DNA of 38,722 nucleotides from Salipiger aestuarii (GTDB lineage: Bacteria; Pseudomonadota; Alphaproteobacteria; Rhodobacterales; Rhodobacteraceae): assembly GCF_003259905.1 (NCBI RefSeq), contig NZ_QLMG01000041.1, positions 1-38,722 of the forward strand. Reading direction: 5' to 3'. Positions 1-10,350 of this stretch are shown here, piece by piece; positions within the stretch are counted from its first letter, which is position 1; each line of letters opens with the position of its first letter. The translations under genes were made by a program, and so were the position numbers. The notes under the pieces were generated by a model. That model did no database searches. It was not told the origin of the DNA and worked only from the letters and a program-made list of their open reading frames with translations.

Positions 1-331
1 GGACCGGTGGAACGCCTTCACGTTGTTCCTTGAGGATGGGCGCGTCCGCCTGACAAACAACGCGGCCGAGCGCGCGCTGCGCGGTATCGCCTTGGGACGG
101 AAATCCTGGCTCTTCGTCGGCTCCGAGCGTGGAGGCGACCGCGCCGCCTTCATGTATTCCCTGATCGCCACCGCCAGGATAAACGACATCGCCCCGCAAG
201 CTTGGCGCGCCGACGTCCGCGACAAGCTCCCCAACACAACGGCTTCACGGGTGCCGGACCTTCTGCCATGGAACTGGCAGACATCGCAGCGCCAACTCGC
301 TGCATGACCGCGGCCTACGCCGGATCCTTAC
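1..331 (+). mobile_element. IS66-family insertion sequence, right end only
   Basis: This is the terminal part of an IS66-type element that enters from outside the window. It carries the 3' end of the transposase gene and, after its stop, a short non-coding tail. I place the element's end at about 331 because the minus strand there reads GTAAGGATCCGGCG, similar to the GTAAG-type terminal repeat of this family, and because recognisable fhs sequence resumes directly beyond it. The other end and the target duplication are not in the window. Confidence 0.75.
2..307 (+). CDS. IS66-family transposase (TnpC), C-terminal fragment
   Basis: This partial gene begins before the window, and its reading frame is open from base 2 to the TGA at 305-307. 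The translated part has the typical C-terminal IS66 signature: a TNNAAERALRGIALGRKSW stretch, then GSERGGDRAA, and the late LLPWNW motif. About 101 residues are visible against roughly 500 for a full TnpC. Nothing in the visible part looks broken, so this end of the transposase may be intact. Its role would be DDE-type transposition of the element that destroyed the neighbouring fhs gene. Family assignment is from recognised motifs only. Confidence 0.85.
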   Translation, partial: DRWNAFTLFLEDGRVRLTNNAAERALRGIALGRKSWLFVGSERGGDRAAFMYSLIATARINDIAPQAWRADVRDKLPNTTASRVPDLLPWNWQTSQRQLAA

Positions 332-1000
332 CGATCATGTCGCCCAGCCGGCGTTGCAGATCGTCCAGATCCGTCGCAAGGTAGACAATCGCCATCACCT
401 CGGACGCCACCGTGATGTCGAACCCGGTTTCGCGCGGAAACCCGTTCGACACGCCGCCAAGCGAGCACACGATGTCGCGCAGCGCCCGATCGTTCATGTC
501 GATCACCCGCCGCCAGACCACGCGGCGCAGGTCGATCTGTTCCTCGTTGCCCCAGTGGATGTGGTTGTCGATCATCGCCGCCAGCAGATTGTGGGCCGAT
601 GTGATCGCGTGGAAATCGCCGGTGAAATGCAGGTTCATCTCTTCCATCGGCACGATCTGGGCACGCCCGCAGCGCCGCCCTTCATGCCGAAATTCGGCTC
701 GAGCGACGCCTCACGGATGCAGATCGCGGCGTTCCTGCCGATCCGCGACAGCCCGTCGCCCAGCCCCACGGTCGTGGTGGTCTTGCCCTCGCCCGCCGGG
801 GTCGGATTGATCGCCGTGACCAGGATCAGCTTGCCATCTGGCCGCGCCTCCAGCCCGTTGATGAAATCGCGCGACTCCTTTGCCTTGTCATGACCGTAGG
901 GCAGCAGATGCTCGGGCGGGATGCCGAGGGCGGCGCCGATTTCGGCAATCGGGCGTTTGCGCGCGGCGCGGGCGATCTGGATATCGGGGGTCACGGTCAT
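332..1000 (-). pseudogene. fhs: Formate-tetrahydrofolate ligase fragment, truncated by IS66 and frameshifted
   Basis: The ATG at 1000 is preceded by AAGGACC. The first part matches the N-terminus of formyltetrahydrofolate synthetase, including the nucleotide-binding [19 protein letters not shown] loop. After KGGAAG the frame is lost near 660: a few bases are missing where GGYAQ is expected. The match continues in another frame from [21 protein letters not shown] to [10 protein letters not shown], where the IS66 end interrupts it. Only about 220 of some 560 residues remain, so the ATP-dependent activation of formate onto tetrahydrofolate cannot be made from this copy. The [10 protein letters not shown] stretch also carries Glu where Gly is usual. 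It lies downstream of the MOSC gene on the same strand. Another fhs copy elsewhere cannot be excluded. Confidence 0.9.
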
Positions 1001-1072
1001 GGTCGGTCCTTCGCGGCGATCAGGACCGGACCATGCCCCGGCGCGGGCACGGATGATAGACGCAAATCGGCC

Positions 1073-1675
1073 CTAGCGCGCCAAGAGCACCGCCTCGGCA
1101 TGGGCCCACAGCCGCTGGTCGGGCACATGCAGCGTCAGCACGTCGCCAAGGCGCAGCGTTCCGGGGCGTTCGACCCAGGCGGTGACGCCTCGGCGCCCTT
1201 CGGCGGCGCGCTTGTAAAGCTTGCCGAAACCTGCGCGCTCCTGTTCGATCTCGCGCCCCGGCAGCGCGCAGGGGCGGTTTTCCATGTCGACGACCAGCGT
1301 CGTGCCATCTGTCGACTGAAGTCGGGAAGACGGCGGCAGGTGGGTCAGGTCCGGCAGCCCTTGCAGGATGATCGACGCACCGATCCAGGTCGGGTCAATG
1401 GCGTCCAGCCCCATGCGCGCGGCGGTTCCGGCGATTTCTTCGGCGGACAGCACGGTCAACTGGCGCGCATTGGCAATTTCGGTGCCGCGCGGGTGTTGCG
1501 ATGTCACGCGGCTGCACGACGCGCGCGTCAGACCCGAATGGCGTTCGCCCTCGGACCCTGCGAAGCCGATGCCAAGCGTCCCGGTCGGAACCGAGCGCAC
1601 CCCGTCGCCCTCCACCGGCACGCGCCCAAGCCAGAGAATCGTTCCGGTGAATTCGGTGGGTTTCAGCGCCGGCAT
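1073..1675 (-). CDS. MOSC domain-containing protein
   Basis: This 200-residue protein resembles stand-alone MOSC proteins, which are related to the C-terminal domain of molybdenum cofactor sulfurase and are thought to handle sulfur through a conserved cysteine. The region DMENRPCALPGREIE (about residues 130-145) contains the candidate cysteine. An upstream SEGERHSGLTRASCSR stretch resembles the family's DRHSGLTR-type loop. The gene starts 10 bases after the stop of the Tam-like methyltransferase gene, so it probably belongs to the tilS-ftsH transcription unit. The substrate cannot be told from sequence. Confidence 0.8.
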   Translation of the reverse strand: MPALKPTEFTGTILWLGRVPVEGDGVRSVPTGTLGIGFAGSEGERHSGLTRASCSRVTSQHPRGTEIANARQLTVLSAEEIAGTAARMGLDAIDPTWIGASIILQGLPDLTHLPPSSRLQSTDGTTLVVDMENRPCALPGREIEQERAGFGKLYKRAAEGRRGVTAWVERPGTLRLGDVLTLHVPDQRLWAHAEAVLLAR

Positions 1676-1685
1676 GACAGCAGCC

Positions 1686-2458
1686 TCAGGTGGTCAGGGT
1701 AAAGAACAGGCGGCGGAACGGAAACAGCACGCGGCCGTTCGCGCCGGTCGGATAGGCCGATCCCACGACCGCCTCATAGGCGGCGATCAGCCGGGCCTGT
1801 TCGTCGGGCTGCAACACGTTCAGCACCGGGCGGGCAAAGGTCGATTCGGTGAACCGGCGCACCGGGTGCCCGTCACCTTGGGGGGTGAGTTCCTGGTAAT
1901 ACTCGGTTTCCCACAGTGTGACGTTGCCAAGCGGTGACAACATCCGGTGGTATTCGGCGGGCAGCAAAACGCCCGGAATGGCCGCAGGGTCTACCGCGCC
2001 GGGAAACATTTCCTCGGCCATGGTCAGCCACAGCCGGTGCGAGGGCGCGTTGTTCTGATGCGGCACCTGCACCGCAAGCGTGCCCCCCGGCGCAAGATGC
2101 CCCGCGAGCCTTTCCAGCAACGTCTCGTGGTCGGCAACCCAGTGCAACGATGCATTGGCAAAGATCAGGGCGACGGGGCTGGCCGGCGCCCAGGTGGTCA
2201 GATCCGACTGAAGCAACGCATCGTAACAGCCGATCACTCGGGCCTTTTCCAACATCGACGCACTAAGATCGACCCCCGTGAGGGAACGCTTCAGCGCCTT
2301 CAGCGCGGGCGCGGCCGCACCGCTGCCGCAGCCCAGATCGACCACGCCTCCCTCGGGCAGGGGGCCGACCGCGCGCAACAGATCCATGGCGGGGCGCAAA
2401 CGAAGACCCCGGAACTTGTGATAAAGTCCGGGGTCCCAATCGCGAGTGTCGTCGCTGC

Positions 2459-2462
<4 letters not shown>
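1686..2462 (-). CDS. tam: Trans-aconitate 2-methyltransferase-like SAM methyltransferase
   Basis: This 258-residue class I SAM-dependent methyltransferase has motif [13 protein letters not shown] near residues 41-52, an acidic [11 protein letters not shown] motif about 20 residues on, and a FANASLHWV motif IV. The N-terminal [10 protein letters not shown] and this layout match trans-aconitate 2-methyltransferase, which methylates trans-aconitate formed as a by-product of the citric acid cycle. The ATG overlaps the ftsH stop codon in an ATGA arrangement, implying translational coupling. The family includes many uncharacterised relatives, so the substrate is inferred. Confidence 0.75.
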
Positions 2463-4372
<1,910 letters not shown>

Positions 4373-4416
4373 GGAATCCTCCAAACATGCGTCGCGCGCC
4401 CCTGCCGGAGCGCGTT

Positions 4417-4450
4417 GGCTATAACATAGAGATCACACGCCCCGGTTCAA
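4417..4450 (-). promoter_or_regulatory. Possible ftsH promoter
   Basis: On the minus strand a TTGAAC box (4450-4445) is followed after 18 bases by TATGTT (4426-4421), with TTATAG overlapping it (4422-4417). It lies in the 84-base gap between tilS and ftsH, just after the tilS stop. This suggests ftsH can be transcribed separately from the Tol-Pal unit. It is a consensus match only. Confidence 0.35.
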
Positions 4451-4456
4451 TGCGAT

Positions 4457-5725
4457 TCACCGCGAAAGGATGAACAGACGAAAAGCTGCCGCTTCGTCAA
4501 CCAGTGTCGCGGTGGCGCCGGGGCCGATGCCAAGCCCGTCGCAGGCCACGAGGGCGTGCCCCTGCCACAGCGATGGCAAGGTGCGGGCGATGGCGTGGAC
4601 AGGCCCGTTTGCGCGGGCGGCACCGGCTTGCTGCCAGCCGTCATCGCCAAGGGCGCGCACGGTCAGATCCCCGGCATCGGGATGGCGCATCCGCCACCGC
4701 CCATCCCACAACGGCGTCTGTGCAAGCGGCGCGGGACCGGCAAGCGCCGCCAGTTCGCGCAGGATGGTGATGCGCGCCGCGCCACAGCGTAGCTCGCAGC
4801 CGTGCAGCGTGCCCGACCCGCCCGCGTGCAATCGGTCCAGCAATGTCTCAAGCGCGGCCGCTCTTGGACGGTACTCGGCGCGCGACACGAATCGCAACGC
4901 CGCCGCCAGCACCCGCAACTGCGTGTCGCGTTCAATCCGCGCGAATGCATCCCGATCAAGGGTCAGCGTCCCCAGCGCGCACTCCTCGGACCCGCAGGCA
5001 TCCCATGCTTCGGCGGCGCGAAGGCGCAGCGCTTCACCGGCGCGGGACATGCGCCGCGCCGTCGCCGACAGCGTCTCGGGATCAAGCCCGTGGGCCTTGA
5101 GCGTGGGCAGAAGCTTGCGAATGCGGGCGCGTTCGTAGCTGTCGTCCGCGTTGCTCGGGTCTTCGGCCCAGGTGCCTTTCAGCGTGCGCAGATAGTGGCG
5201 CAGTTCTTCGCGGCCCATACCCAGACAGGGGCGGACGATGGTGAATTGCGTCCCGTCGTCGCGCGCCACTTCGCGAACGGCGGCCATCGCTGCCAGCCCA
5301 TCCACGCCCGACCCGCGCGCAAGGCGCATCAGAAACGTCTCGGCCACGTCGTCGCGAGTATGGGCCTGAAGCAAAGGGCGGTTGCGCGCAAGCCAGTCTC
5401 CGATCACCGCAAGCCGGCCACGCCGCGCCGCATCCATCAGATTGCCCTGCCCGTTCCAGCGCCAGGACAAATCCGTGTGCGGATGACCGAGTTCGGCGCA
5501 GGTTGCCTTGACCAGATCAACCTCGGCGGGGGATTCGGGGCGCAGCCCGTGATCCACCGTGACCACATGCAGCGACACGCCCCAGCGGTGGGACCAGTTA
5601 TGGGCAAGAGTCAGCATCGCCATGCTGTCGCCGCCACCAGACACCGCAAGGGCGATGTCGCGCGGAAAGTCAGGCCCCAGCGCCGCGCCCATGGCATCGG
5701 CGAACCGCTGGTCAAGCGATGTCAT
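4457..5725 (-). CDS. tilS: tRNA(Ile)-lysidine synthetase TilS
   Basis: TilS adds lysine to the wobble cytidine of the CAU tRNA-Ile, changing it to read AUA. The N-terminal PP-loop ATPase motif SGGGDS lies at residues 29-34, followed by TVDHGLRPES and AHTRDDVAETFLMRLARGSG, both typical of TilS. The C-terminal half is less conserved, as usual. I chose ATG 5725 (422 residues) rather than the longer reading from 5800, because it falls one base beyond the cpoB stop and gives the normal N-terminus just ahead of the PP-loop. The gene sits between cpoB and ftsH, an order seen in other alphaproteobacteria. Confidence 0.93.
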   Translation of the reverse strand: MTSLDQRFADAMGAALGPDFPRDIALAVSGGGDSMAMLTLAHNWSHRWGVSLHVVTVDHGLRPESPAEVDLVKATCAELGHPHTDLSWRWNGQGNLMDAARRGRLAVIGDWLARNRPLLQAHTRDDVAETFLMRLARGSGVDGLAAMAAVREVARDDGTQFTIVRPCLGMGREELRHYLRTLKGTWAEDPSNADDSYERARIRKLLPTLKAHGLDPETLSATARRMSRAGEALRLRAAEAWDACGSEECALGTLTLDRDAFARIERDTQLRVLAAALRFVSRAEYRPRAAALETLLDRLHAGGSGTLHGCELRCGAARITILRELAALAGPAPLAQTPLWDGRWRMRHPDAGDLTVRALGDDGWQQAGAARANGPVHAIARTLPSLWQGHALVACDGLGIGPGATATLVDEAAAFRLFILSR

Positions 5726-5726
5726 G

Positions 5727-6557
5727 TCACTGACAGCCCAGGCGGTCCATCTCGGCCTGCGCCTCGGCCACGACCGCAGTGCCGGGATAGCGGGTTTCAA
5801 CCTCGGACAGGGTCACGCAGGCTTCGGACTGATTGCCAAGCTGTCCCAGCGCCGCGCCCAGCCGCCACAACGCCTCGGGGGCGGCTTCGCTGTCGGGGTA
5901 ACTCGCATAGGCGGACAAAAAGCGGCGCGCGGCCTCGCGGGTGTCGCCCGCTGCGGTCAGGGCGTTGCCCTCGCCGACGAGGGCGGCCGCTTCGAGGGGA
6001 CTCCCCGGAAAGGTCTCGCGAAAGGTCGCAAACTGCTGCGCGGCGCCTTGAAAGTCACCCGAGGCGAGCGCCTCCCGGGCTCGCCTGAAATCCGTCTCTT
6101 CGGTTACCGCAAGTTCCGCTCCGCCGGACGGCAGCGCATTGGACACAGGCGGCGCCGCCGCGGTCGCCACGCCCGTTGCCGCCGTCGCGCCGCCCAGCGT
6201 CGGCGTATCGCCAAGCGCCCCGATGTCGCACCCTGGCTCAAGCTCGCACAAACGAAACTGAAGATCACCGATGCGGTTGGTCCCATCTTGCACCACGGTT
6301 TCGATGCGATGCTGCAGCTGCTCGGTGCGGGCAGTAACCTGCTGCAGAGCGGCCTCGATCGCATTGACCCTGTCAAGCGTCCCGCCGCCGATCTGCACCG
6401 AACTGGGTCCGCCGCCGGCAAGCTCTTGCTTGAGACGCGCAAGTTCGCCCGTCAGGATCGACAGGTCCTGACGGATGCTGGCAAGGCTTTGCGTGTCCTG
6501 GGCGGCGGCGCCTGACGTACACAGCGCAACCGCAAGAGTAATGGCGGCAAGACGCAT
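5727..6557 (-). CDS. cpoB: Tol-Pal system coordinator CpoB (YbgF)
   Basis: This 276-residue exported protein has a signal peptide ending near AAAQ (residues 17-20). A coiled-coil stretch follows, with heptad-like patterning (about 25-105: LASIRQDLSILTGELARL, then ALQQVTARTEQLQHRI). After an Ala/Gly/Pro-rich linker comes a C-terminal TPR region (about 155-276). This is the CpoB/YbgF architecture. In enterobacteria it links Tol-Pal-driven outer-membrane constriction to peptidoglycan synthesis by PBP1B. Two cysteines (RLCELEPGC) lie after the coiled coil. The start is four bases past the pal stop, and tilS follows after one base. Confidence 0.9.
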   Translation of the reverse strand: MRLAAITLAVALCTSGAAAQDTQSLASIRQDLSILTGELARLKQELAGGGPSSVQIGGGTLDRVNAIEAALQQVTARTEQLQHRIETVVQDGTNRIGDLQFRLCELEPGCDIGALGDTPTLGGATAATGVATAAAPPVSNALPSGGAELAVTEETDFRRAREALASGDFQGAAQQFATFRETFPGSPLEAAALVGEGNALTAAGDTREAARRFLSAYASYPDSEAAPEALWRLGAALGQLGNQSEACVTLSEVETRYPGTAVVAEAQAEMDRLGCQ

Positions 6558-6561
6558 CAGA

Positions 6562-7095
6562 TCAGCTGCCCATGCCCATCGAAATCACGGTGACCGCGCG
6601 CCGGTTCTTGGCGTAGCACGCCTCTTCGGCACAAACCTCGACCGGGCGCTCCTTGCCGTAAGAGACAAAGCGCAGGCGGTTGGGCGCGATACCCTTCGAG
6701 ATCAGATATTCCATGGTGGCATTCGCACGACGGGCCCCAAGGGCGATGTTATACTCGCGCGTGCCCTGCTCGTCCGCGTGCCCTTCGATCACCGCGAGAT
6801 AGTCGTTGTTGGTCATCAGCCACTGCGCCTGACCGTCCAGCGTCGCCTGCGCCTGCGCGCTCAATGTGGACTGGTCCACTGCAAACAGGACGCGATCACC
6901 GACGGTCTGGTTGAAATAGGCCGGCGACCTGGGGTCGTTGGCCGAACCGGGAAGGATGCCCCCGCTGACACCGCCGTTCGCGCCCGCGCCATACCCATCG
7001 CCCGCGCCGCCCCCGGCGCCGAAACGGTCACCATTGGTACAGGCCGCGAGCCCGAGCGCGATTGTAAGGATCAGGGCCTTGGAGAAGATTTTCAT
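6562..7095 (-). CDS. pal: Peptidoglycan-associated lipoprotein Pal
   Basis: Pal is the outer-membrane lipoprotein that binds peptidoglycan and is the partner of TolB. The signal peptide ends in a lipobox LAAC with Cys19 as the expected lipidated residue. A Gly-rich linker (about 23-50) precedes an OmpA-like C-terminal domain (about 65-177). The peptidoglycan-binding signature GHADEQGTREYN is at 105-116, followed by the GARRA motif. The length of 177 residues is normal. It lies 156 bases after tolB, separated by two perfect palindromes, so it may have its own regulation or partial termination relative to tolQRAB. Confidence 0.95.
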   Translation of the reverse strand: MKIFSKALILTIALGLAACTNGDRFGAGGGAGDGYGAGANGGVSGGILPGSANDPRSPAYFNQTVGDRVLFAVDQSTLSAQAQATLDGQAQWLMTNNDYLAVIEGHADEQGTREYNIALGARRANATMEYLISKGIAPNRLRFVSYGKERPVEVCAEEACYAKNRRAVTVISMGMGS

Positions 7096-7167
7096 GAAGT
7101 TGTCCTGCTCGAATGTCGCCGTACCCTTAGCACGGCACTGATGACTTGGAAACGGCGCGCAAAGCCA

Positions 7168-7191
7168 CAGAATTTTCGTACGAAAATTCTG
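7168..7191. repeat. Perfect 24-bp palindrome centred on CGTACG (site 1)
   Basis: The central 16 bases are ATTTTCGTACGAAAAT, and perfect dyad symmetry extends four more bases on each side (CAGA/TCTG). It lies in the tolB-pal gap, 73 bases upstream of the pal start. It shares the 10-base core TTCGTACGAA with the neighbouring site 2. A protein-binding operator or an AT-rich hairpin are both possible. Confidence 0.8.
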
Positions 7192-7214
7192 GACGCCCGC
7201 GCCGGGTCTCGGAA

Positions 7215-7240
7215 GAAAAATCTTCGTACGAAGATTTTTC
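7215..7240. repeat. Perfect 26-bp palindrome centred on CGTACG (site 2)
   Basis: The central 16 bases are ATCTTCGTACGAAGAT, extended by five symmetric bases on each side. It ends 12 bases beyond the tolB stop. As RNA it would form a 13-bp hairpin followed by TTCC on the tolB strand, so it could weaken read-through from tolB. An extra half-site TTTTTCGTAC follows at about 7235-7244. The distance between the centres of the two palindromes is 48 bases. Confidence 0.8.
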
Positions 7241-7251
7241 GTACCCCCGGA

Positions 7252-8574
7252 TCATTGAAGCGGCCCCCAGGCCGGATCAGATCCGCCATCGGGTGTGCGC
7301 ACCCGGGTCAGCTTGCGCCCGGCGACGTCGACGGAATACAGCGATGAAGTCCCCTGCGCGCCCAGCGTCTCGCGCGAGAACATGATGACCCGGCCGTTGG
7401 GCGCCCAGGTTGGGCCCTCGTCCAGCGGCGAGGCGGTCAGCAGACGCTCTTCGCTGCCGTCGGTGCGCATTACACCGATATGAAAGCGACCCGAAAGTTG
7501 CTTGGTAAAGGCGATAAGGTCCCCTCGCGGCGACCAGACGGGCGTGCCATAGCGCCCCTGTCCGAAACTGATCCGCGTTGGCTCGCCGCCGCCCACCGGC
7601 ATGATGTACAGTTGTTGCGCGCCCGACCGGTCGCTTTCGAAAACGATGCGGCTGCCGTCGGGTGAAAAACTGGGTGCGGTGTCGATAGACGGCGTAAAGG
7701 TCAGCTGGCGCGGGGCCCCCCCTGCGATATCCATCAGGTAGATGTCGGTGTTCGACCCCGTAGTCACCGAATAGACCACCTTGCTGCCATCCGGGGAAAA
7801 GCGCGGCGCAAAGCTCATGACGCCGCTGGCGTTGGGCAGAATCTGGCTTTGAACCGATCCGACGTTGAGGATGTGCACACGCGGCTCGCCGGTCTGGTAG
7901 CTGGTATAGAGCACCCTGTCACCGTTCGGTGAAAAGCGCGGCGCTAGGACGATGGACCGCGAATCCGTCAGGTACTGCACGTTCGCGCCATCGTAATCCA
8001 TGATCGCCAGCCGCTTGGCCCGCTTGTCTTTCGGGCCTGATTCAGACACGAACACGACGCGGCTGTCGAAATAGCCGCTTTCGCCCGTCAGCCGCATGTA
8101 GACCTGATCGGCCACCTTGTGCGCCAGCCGGCGCCAGCCGTCGGCGGTGGCGGCGAATTGCATCCCCTGGCCCAGCTCGGTGCCCGCGAACACATCCCAG
8201 ACCCGGAATTTCACGGTGATACGCCCGCCCTGTTCGGCCACCGATCCGGTCAGCAGCACCAGCGCGTTAACCGTGCGCCAGTCGGTGAACTGGACCGGAG
8301 CCTCGAAAGACGTGACCCGGCTGATATGCGCCTCGCGCGGGATTTCGCGAAACAGTCCGGTTCCGGTAAGATCGTCGGCCACCACCCGCGCCAGTTGCTG
8401 GGCGTATTGCGAGGCACCCGGCGTCTCGGCGACGAAATCGGGCACCGCATAGGCCATTGGCTCGATCGTGCCCTCGGTGATCTCGATCCGCAGGGGGCCG
8501 CCCTGGGCCTGCGTCGCGGCGGGCAGCGCCACGGCCGCGAGAAGAGCGAGGCAAAGCGCCATCAGCTGTTTCAT
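7252..8574 (-). CDS. tolB: Tol-Pal system periplasmic protein TolB
   Basis: TolB is a periplasmic beta-propeller that shuttles between Pal and the TolA/TolQ/TolR complex. A signal peptide (about residues 1-24, [14 protein letters not shown]) precedes the N-terminal domain. The C-terminal six-bladed propeller has repeated blades of the form [21 protein letters not shown] and [12 protein letters not shown] chose ATG 8574 (440 residues) because it directly precedes the signal peptide and has AGAGG-like AAGAGG upstream. An ATG at 8697 overlaps the tolA stop but would put 41 residues ahead of the signal peptide. Confidence 0.94.
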   Translation of the reverse strand: MKQLMALCLALLAAVALPAATQAQGGPLRIEITEGTIEPMAYAVPDFVAETPGASQYAQQLARVVADDLTGTGLFREIPREAHISRVTSFEAPVQFTDWRTVNALVLLTGSVAEQGGRITVKFRVWDVFAGTELGQGMQFAATADGWRRLAHKVADQVYMRLTGESGYFDSRVVFVSESGPKDKRAKRLAIMDYDGANVQYLTDSRSIVLAPRFSPNGDRVLYTSYQTGEPRVHILNVGSVQSQILPNASGVMSFAPRFSPDGSKVVYSVTTGSNTDIYLMDIAGGAPRQLTFTPSIDTAPSFSPDGSRIVFESDRSGAQQLYIMPVGGGEPTRISFGQGRYGTPVWSPRGDLIAFTKQLSGRFHIGVMRTDGSEERLLTASPLDEGPTWAPNGRVIMFSRETLGAQGTSSLYSVDVAGRKLTRVRTPDGGSDPAWGPLQ

Positions 8575-8693
8575 TCCGAACCTCTTGCCTTGGGGGACAT
8601 TGCGCCCCTCGTCAGATTTTGCATAGCGATGTGAGACGCCGCCCACAAACCCCGACGCGGGACGCGATGCGCGGATCGTTGCCGCCGACTTGC

Positions 8694-9857
8694 TCATCTC
8701 AGCCTCATTTCATCGGGGTTGAAGGTCATTTCGATGCGTTTCCATTGCTCGTATTTCTCGGGCGGCAGGGCGTAACCTGTGTCCCCCTGACAGCGCAGGA
8801 TGGCGCGGCGCGCGGCCTGAAACGCGGTTTCGGCCGCCGATCCGGTGCCGCCGCTGCTGTTCACCAGCCGCAAGCTGGAACTGACGACGCGGCCGCCCTG
8901 GTCCATATCCATCGAAACCGTCACGGTCACGTTCGCCGCCTCGCTGCCCACATCCACCAGCCAGCACCTCTGAACCGCCACGCGCAGCGCGTCCCGCTCG
9001 CCGCGTGTCAGCGGCGGACCTGAGGGCGTGGCCGCCTGTGTCGGGGCGCTGCCCCCTGCCAGGGCCTCGGCAATGGCGCTGGCCACAGCGTCGCCGGCCT
9101 CTGCGGGTTGCGCTGGCGCTGGCGCGTCGGGCGTTTCGGGGGCCGTCCGGTCGGGCGTCGCCGCCGCTGGTTGTTGCGCGACATCGCGGGGGCGTGTTTT
9201 TGGGCGCACCGACGCGGCGGGCGCCGAGGCAGGCTCATCGGCTTCGGTGACGATTTCCGTGGCGGTTTCGGGCGGCGCGGTGGCCTCTTGCGTTTCCGCA
9301 ACGATCTCGGCGCTTTCGGTCTCGGGGTCTGCGGCGGTCTGGGCCTCTTCGGCCTCGGCGACGTCGGGTTCGGGCGCGGCAACGGGGTCTGCCGCAACGC
9401 GCGTCGCCGGGCGTGGCTTGGGGCGCGGCGCGGTTTCGGGCGCAAGCACCTGCGGCACCTCTTCCACCGCCGGGGGCAACGGATCGGGGACGGGTTGCGG
9501 TTCTGGCACAGGCTGGGGCGCAGGGTCCGGGATCGGTTCTGGCGCGGGGTCAGGTTCGGGCGCGGGTTCGGGTTCCGGCGTGGGGATGGGCGTTGGCTCG
9601 GGGGCGGATTCTGACGCAGGTGCGGGGTCCCGCGTCGGTGCCGGAGCGGGTTCGGGGGCCTGCGTCGGCGCGACGATGTCTGGCTGAACCGTCGGGGCCT
9701 GGGCCGCCTCGCTCAGCGCGGCGAAATCCGCCTCCGAGATCACCGAGACGGCGGACACCTCGAATTCCGGTGGGTCCGGCCGGAACACATTTCCAACCAG
9801 CGCCCACAAGATCACCAGGGCATGCGCCCCGGCGGATATGGCGAATGACCTGCGCAA
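8694..9857 (-). CDS. tolA: Cell envelope integrity protein TolA
   Basis: TolA spans the periplasm, linking the TolQ-TolR motor in the inner membrane to TolB and Pal. One N-terminal transmembrane segment (about residues 4-25) is followed by a long Pro/Glu/Ala-rich linker with a strong PEPxP periodicity (about 70-270), in place of the Lys/Ala helix of enterobacteria. A C-terminal domain (about 290-387) contains [11 protein letters not shown] and a second Cys. I chose the TTG at 9857 because GAGGAGG, which includes the tolR stop, lies six bases upstream. This gives 387 residues and puts the membrane segment at the N-terminus. A TTG at 9917 would overlap tolR by 50 bases. Identity rests on context as much as on sequence. 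Confidence 0.88.
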   Translation of the reverse strand: MRRSFAISAGAHALVILWALVGNVFRPDPPEFEVSAVSVISEADFAALSEAAQAPTVQPDIVAPTQAPEPAPAPTRDPAPASESAPEPTPIPTPEPEPAPEPDPAPEPIPDPAPQPVPEPQPVPDPLPPAVEEVPQVLAPETAPRPKPRPATRVAADPVAAPEPDVAEAEEAQTAADPETESAEIVAETQEATAPPETATEIVTEADEPASAPAASVRPKTRPRDVAQQPAAATPDRTAPETPDAPAPAQPAEAGDAVASAIAEALAGGSAPTQAATPSGPPLTRGERDALRVAVQRCWLVDVGSEAANVTVTVSMDMDQGGRVVSSSLRLVNSSGGTGSAAETAFQAARRAILRCQGDTGYALPPEKYEQWKRIEMTFNPDEMRLR

Positions 9858-9867
9858 TAGCGCCTCC

Positions 9868-10347
9868 TCAGCCGCCGCTCGCGCCGTCGAGCGCGGGGCC
9901 GCCGGTGTCCGTGACAAGTCCGATAGACGAGAATCCGCCGCGATTCAGCGCGCCCATCACCTGCGCCACCGTCTTATAGGGCACGGCACCGTCGGCCCGC
10001 AAAAAGATGCGGTCGTCGGCCCGTTCAGCGGCGATGGCACGCAGCCGCGTGACCAGTTCGTCCATCGTGACCTCGGTGGTCTGGATGGTCACAATCCCAT
10101 CGGCGGTGATCGTCACCGTCAGCGGTTCTTCGGTGTCGGCGGGCAGCGAGCTTGCCGCCGTCTTGGGCAGCTCGACCGGCACACCCACCGTCAGCAACGG
10201 GGCCGCGACCATGAAGATGATCAGCAGCACCAGCATCACGTCCACCATGGGGGTGACGTTGATTTCGGCCATGGCCCGGCTGCCGCCCCCGCCACGACGC
10301 CGCCTGCGGTTGCCGCCCCCGCCCGATCGCATGACCCCGCCGCCCAT
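9868..10347 (-). CDS. tolR: Tol-Pal system protein TolR
   Basis: This 159-residue ExbD/TolR-family protein has a basic Gly/Arg-rich N-terminus, then EINVTPMVDVMLVLLIIFMVAAP. That stretch is the single transmembrane helix with the conserved proton-path Asp at residue 36. A periplasmic domain runs to the end, including FLRADGAVPYKTVAQVM. With TolQ it forms the proton-driven motor of the Tol-Pal complex. It starts three bases after the tolQ stop. The run of arginines and glycines before the helix is longer than in enterobacterial TolR. Confidence 0.94.
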   Translation of the reverse strand: MGGGVMRSGGGGNRRRRRGGGGSRAMAEINVTPMVDVMLVLLIIFMVAAPLLTVGVPVELPKTAASSLPADTEEPLTVTITADGIVTIQTTEVTMDELVTRLRAIAAERADDRIFLRADGAVPYKTVAQVMGALNRGGFSSIGLVTDTGGPALDGASGG

Positions 10348-10350
10348 CGC

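Noticed and set aside
8575-8697. N-terminal extension of tolB to the ATG overlapping the tolA stop
   Set aside because: The overlap is tempting, but it would place 41 residues before an obvious signal peptide.
9028-9687. Gly/Ser-rich plus-strand frame that looks like a repetitive surface protein
   Set aside because: It is the complement of the Pro/Glu-rich linker of tolA; the periodicity comes from that linker.
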